Assembly (NCBI GenBank): GCA_031550915.1
Contig: JAVBOF010000143.1
Coordinates: 1 to 16,093, forward strand
Direction: 5' to 3'
Source: JAVBOF01 sp031550915
Lineage (GTDB): Bacteria > Bacillota > Clostridia > Christensenellales > MGBC116941
DNA: 16,093 nt
Positions 13,082-16,093 of this stretch are shown here, one piece after another. The notes below the pieces were generated by a model. That model was not told the DNA's origin and searched no databases. It was given only the letters and a program-made list of their open reading frames with translations. The translations under genes were made by a program, and so were the position numbers. How positions within the stretch are numbered: the first letter of the stretch is position 1; each line of letters opens with the position of its first letter.

Positions 13082-16000
13082 TTATAACTGAACAAGTTTT
13101 ATATTATCCTGCCCGGCGATCTGTCTCAACTCATCTTCGAATCCCTCGTCTTCACAAACGCCGCCGCAATCCATAACCTGCCACTTGCTGCCGTTTTTGA
13201 TATATATTTTCAAACTCCTGACTCCGGGGTTCTTTGCGGCAAGTTTTATTATCCTTTCCATTACGGGTTTTGCCTCTATATTCTCCGCCAGCCTAACGGC
13301 AATGGCTTCTTTCCTTACTTCCTTTACCAGCGGCTTTATGTCCTCCAAAATAAGCACAGGAGCCTCGTCTTCCTTGATATTCAGCCTTCCGCCGGCATAT
13401 ACGATGTTTCCGACTTCCAAAAGGTTAGAATAGTTTTGAAGCACTTTTGGAAATACAAGTATATTGATGGAACCAAAAAGGTCTTCCAGCATAAGATATG
13501 CCATCATATTATCGTTTTTCGTTGCCTTAAGGCGTTTTTCGGTTATTATACCGGCCATACTTACCTTGATATTGTCCTTGGCCTTTAATTCCTCTTCGGA
13601 ATCGCTTTGAATATCAGCTGTAGAAAAACCCGTCCTTTCAACCTCTTCTATGTATTCCTGCAGCGGATGCCCGCTGATATAGATGCCTGTCATCTCCTTT
13701 TCCATTGCATATAAATGCTGCTTCGGAAACTCCTTGATATCGGGCATATTCTTCATATCCTTTTCATTCTCCAATGCTCCACCCATATCAAACAGCGACA
13801 TCTGTCCGTCAACATTGCGCTTCTTTTTCTGCTGTATACCGTCTAATATACCTTCAACGCTCGCCATAAGCTGTGAGCGTCTGTACCCCAGACTATCGAA
13901 GCATCCCGCCTTTATCATACTTTCTATCATACGTTTGTTTACGCCAAGGCTAAACGTCCTATCGCAAAAATCATAGAAATCAGGAAACTCGCTCCTCTTC
14001 CGCTCCTCGGTTATATTGTGCACAAATTGCTGCCCTACGTTCTTTATGCCCGAAAGCCCAAACCTTATGCCTCCATCGTCCGCGGTAAAGCTTTTGCTGC
14101 TACGGTTGATATCCGGCGGTAATATATCTATGCCATTCTTCTTGCAGTAATGGATATACTTCGCGACCTTATCCGTATCCATCATATAAACATTCATATT
14201 GGCCGCCATAAATTCAGGCGTATAATACAACTTTAGCCATGCGGTCTGATATGCCAATACTGCATAAGCCGCCGCGTGAGACTTGTTGAAGGCATATTCT
14301 GCAAACGCCATCATCTTATCGAATATGCCGTCCGCGGTCTTTTCATCCACTCCGTTTCTTATCGCGCCCGCAACGGAGACTACCCCGTCCTTCTCTTCCC
14401 CAAATATAAAGATACGGCGCTCCTTCTCCATAACATCCTTTTTCTTTTTCGACATCGCTCTGCGTACAAGGTCGCTGCGGCCCATGGAATACCCTGCCAT
14501 ATCGCGTACGATCTGCATTACCTGCTCCTGATAAACCATACAGCCGTAGGTATCCTTCAAAACCTTTTCCATAATTGGATGCTCGTACTTTACTTCCATC
14601 GGGTGGTGTTTATAAAATACATATTTCGGTATCTGCTGCATCGGCCCCGGGCGGAACAGCGAGATTCCGGCGATAATATCCTCAAAGCAGGAAGGCTTGA
14701 GATCGCGCATAAATTTCCTCATCCCGCTGCTTTCAAGTTGGAATACGGCGTCGGTCTCACCCTTACTAATCATCTCATAAACCATCGGATCATCCATAGA
14801 ATTATCAAATTCGATCTCGATCCCGCGCCTTTTTCTGATGGCCTCCTTGGCGTCCCTTATTACCGTTAGGGTTCTAAGCCCAAGAAAGTCCATCTTCAAT
14901 AGCCCAAGTTCTTCCAGTATGCCCATTCCAAACTGGGTTACGATACTATCATCGTTCTTTTGCAGCGGAACATACTCGGTTATAGGCAGCTCCGATATGA
15001 CCACGCCGGCAGCATGCGTGGAAGCATGCCTCGGCAGCCCTTCCAGCTTTTTACCGGTATCGATAAGCTTGGTTATTATTGCGTCGTTTTCATAAAGGTC
15101 GCGCAATTCAGGGTTCTTTGTCAAAGCGGAATCTATCGTCATGCCAATCTCGTGCGGTATCATCTTGGCAACGCGGTCTACCTCGCCATAAGGTATATGT
15201 AGCGCCCTTCCAACATCACGGATAACGGCGCGGGCAGCCATCGATCCAAACGTTATTATCTGTGCGACCCTGTCCTCGCCATATTTGGATACGACATAGT
15301 CTATTACTTCCTGCCGCCTCTCAAAGCAAAAATCTATGTCGATATCCGGCATAGATATCCGCTCAGGATTCAAGAACCGTTCAAACAAAAGCCCGTATCC
15401 GACAGGATCGATATCCGTTATCCCAAGGCAATAGGAGCATATACTGCCGGCCGCGCTTCCCCTGCCCGGGCCAACCATGATATCTTGTTCCTTCGCAAAG
15501 CGTATGAAGTCCCAAACAATCAGGAAATAATTCGTGAATCCCATGGATTCGATCATGCTAAGCTCATAATCAAGTTGTTGCTTATAACGTTCAGAATCTT
15601 CGCCGTATCTATCCTTTAAGCCGCTTTCACAAAGCTCCCGCAGATATTGCCCGTTGGTTCTTGGCTTTGGCACCTCATATCCGGGCAGATGACGGGAATT
15701 AAAATCAAGCTCTACATTACAACGTTCAGCGATATCATTAGTGTTTGAGAAGGCTTCCCCGACATCTGGAAAATCCAGCCGCAGTTCGTCTTCTCCCTTA
15801 AGATAAAACTCCTCGCTCGACATCTTCATCCTGTCATCTTCGTCAACAAACCTGTTCGTCTGGATACAAAGCAATACATCCTGCGCTTCCGCATCCTCTT
15901 TGTTTACGTAATGTACATCATTTGTTACAACGGTCGGCAAACCAGTCTTTTTAGCAATTTCCTTCAACCCAGGCAGAATTTGTATCTGCTCTGGTATCCC

Positions 16001-16093
16001 GTGGTTTTGTAGCTCTATATAGAACCCATCCTTGCCAAACATCCCACTAAGTTTTTCTGCCAGCGCACATGCTTCATCAAACCGGTCACGGAG
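13082..16093 (-). CDS. dnaE: DNA polymerase III alpha subunit DnaE, 5' end outside the window
   Basis: The frame is open to the right edge and holds 1003 residues; full DnaE is about 1150, so roughly the first 150 residues (part of the PHP domain) are missing. The visible order is the rest of PHP (FYIELQNHGIPEQ, VVTNDVHY), then the polymerase palm with GRGSAAGS and the catalytic pair in PDIDIDF (15329-15349), the third catalytic Asp in KMDFLGLRT (near 14889), the FRPGPM and YQEQVMQI blocks, the NKSHAAAYA fingers region, helix-hairpin-helix around RFGLSGIKNVG, and an OB fold near VSMAGIITEKR to LVFPK (13440-13570). All catalytic Asp residues are present. It is the DnaE type, not PolC: no inserted exonuclease domain. 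It catalyses DNA synthesis within the replisome. It is followed by mtrB without a terminator. Confidence 0.98.
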   Translation of the reverse strand, partial: LRDRFDEACALAEKLSGMFGKDGFYIELQNHGIPEQIQILPGLKEIAKKTGLPTVVTNDVHYVNKEDAEAQDVLLCIQTNRFVDEDDRMKMSSEEFYLKGEDELRLDFPDVGEAFSNTNDIAERCNVELDFNSRHLPGYEVPKPRTNGQYLRELCESGLKDRYGEDSERYKQQLDYELSMIESMGFTNYFLIVWDFIRFAKEQDIMVGPGRGSAAGSICSYCLGITDIDPVGYGLLFERFLNPERISMPDIDIDFCFERRQEVIDYVVSKYGEDRVAQIITFGSMAARAVIRDVGRALHIPYGEVDRVAKMIPHEIGMTIDSALTKNPELRDLYENDAIITKLIDTGKKLEGLPRHASTHAAGVVISELPITEYVPLQKNDDSIVTQFGMGILEELGLLKMDFLGLRTLTVIRDAKEAIRKRRGIEIEFDNSMDDPMVYEMISKGETDAVFQLESSGMRKFMRDLKPSCFEDIIAGISLFRPGPMQQIPKYVFYKHHPMEVKYEHPIMEKVLKDTYGCMVYQEQVMQIVRDMAGYSMGRSDLVRRAMSKKKKDVMEKERRIFIFGEEKDGVVSVAGAIRNGVDEKTADGIFDKMMAFAEYAFNKSHAAAYAVLAYQTAWLKLYYTPEFMAANMNVYMMDTDKVAKYIHYCKKNGIDILPPDINRSSKSFTADDGGIRFGLSGIKNVGQQFVHNITEERKRSEFPDFYDFCDRTFSLGVNKRMIESMIKAGCFDSLGYRRSQLMASVEGILDGIQQKKKRNVDGQMSLFDMGGALENEKDMKNMPDIKEFPKQHLYAMEKEMTGIYISGHPLQEYIEEVERTGFSTADIQSDSEEELKAKDNIKVSMAGIITEKRLKATKNDNMMAYLMLEDLFGSINILVFPKVLQNYSNLLEVGNIVYAGGRLNIKEDEAPVLILEDIKPLVKEVRKEAIAVRLAENIEAKPVMERIIKLAAKNPGVRSLKIYIKNGSKWQVMDCGGVCEDEGFEDELRQIAGQDNIKLVQL

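Noticed and set aside
14276..14869. Plus-strand open frame of 197 codons
   Set aside because: It lies wholly within the antisense of dnaE, whose frame is strongly conserved; no family match and no ribosome binding site.

Overview
The window comes from a low-to-moderate GC Gram-positive bacterium, most likely an anaerobic member of the Clostridia. This rests on gene content and signals: strong AGGAGG-type ribosome binding sites, frequent TTG/GTG starts, sigma-A type promoters, U-tract terminators, a Firmicutes-style dnaE-pfkA neighbourhood, a TRAP (MtrB) protein, clostridial-type chemoreceptors and a DUF4474 protein. No finer placement is supported. Every gene I accept lies on the minus strand, so transcription runs from high to low coordinates. 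I see no tRNA, rRNA, CRISPR array, insertion sequence or prophage.

Right part (16093 to about 9725): a compact housekeeping gene string. It starts with dnaE (5' end beyond the window), then mtrB (trp RNA-binding attenuation protein), a 70-residue small protein, pfkA (phosphofructokinase), a hotdog-fold acyl-CoA thioesterase and rlmD (23S rRNA m5U methyltransferase). Gaps after mtrB are 3 to 29 nt and several Shine-Dalgarno sequences overlap the preceding stop codon, so these genes look translationally coupled. mtrB has its own extended -10 promoter just after the dnaE stop. gldA (glycerol dehydrogenase) follows rlmD after 74 nt without a visible terminator.

Middle (8500 to 7246): a weak terminator after gldA, then a candidate promoter and a single-gene unit for an MtaA/MtbA/CmuA-type corrinoid methyltransferase (UroD fold) with the His-X-Cys...Cys zinc motif, closed by a strong terminator.

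Chemotaxis and regulation (7245 to 2047): two chemoreceptors with near-identical signalling tips but different extracellular sensors, one a CZB-like zinc-binding helical domain and the other Cache-like. They flank an orphan TetR-family regulator. The TetR gene has a perfect consensus promoter (TTGACA-17-TATAAT), a 28-bp pseudo-palindromic operator overlapping the -10 and start site, and a leader of about 130 nt with an 8-bp inverted repeat. Each receptor and the regulator has its own terminator.

Left part (1924 to 1): a two-gene operon of a membrane-anchored DUF4474 protein and a calcineurin-like metallophosphoesterase, overlapping by 4 nt, then a promoter and the first 11 codons of a further minus-strand gene cut by the window edge.

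There is no obvious defence or mobile system. The most notable points are TRAP inside a replication/glycolysis gene string, the loss of the usual catalytic Asp in the thioesterase, unusual substrate-site residues in PfkA, the TetR operator/leader, and the DUF4474-phosphoesterase pair.
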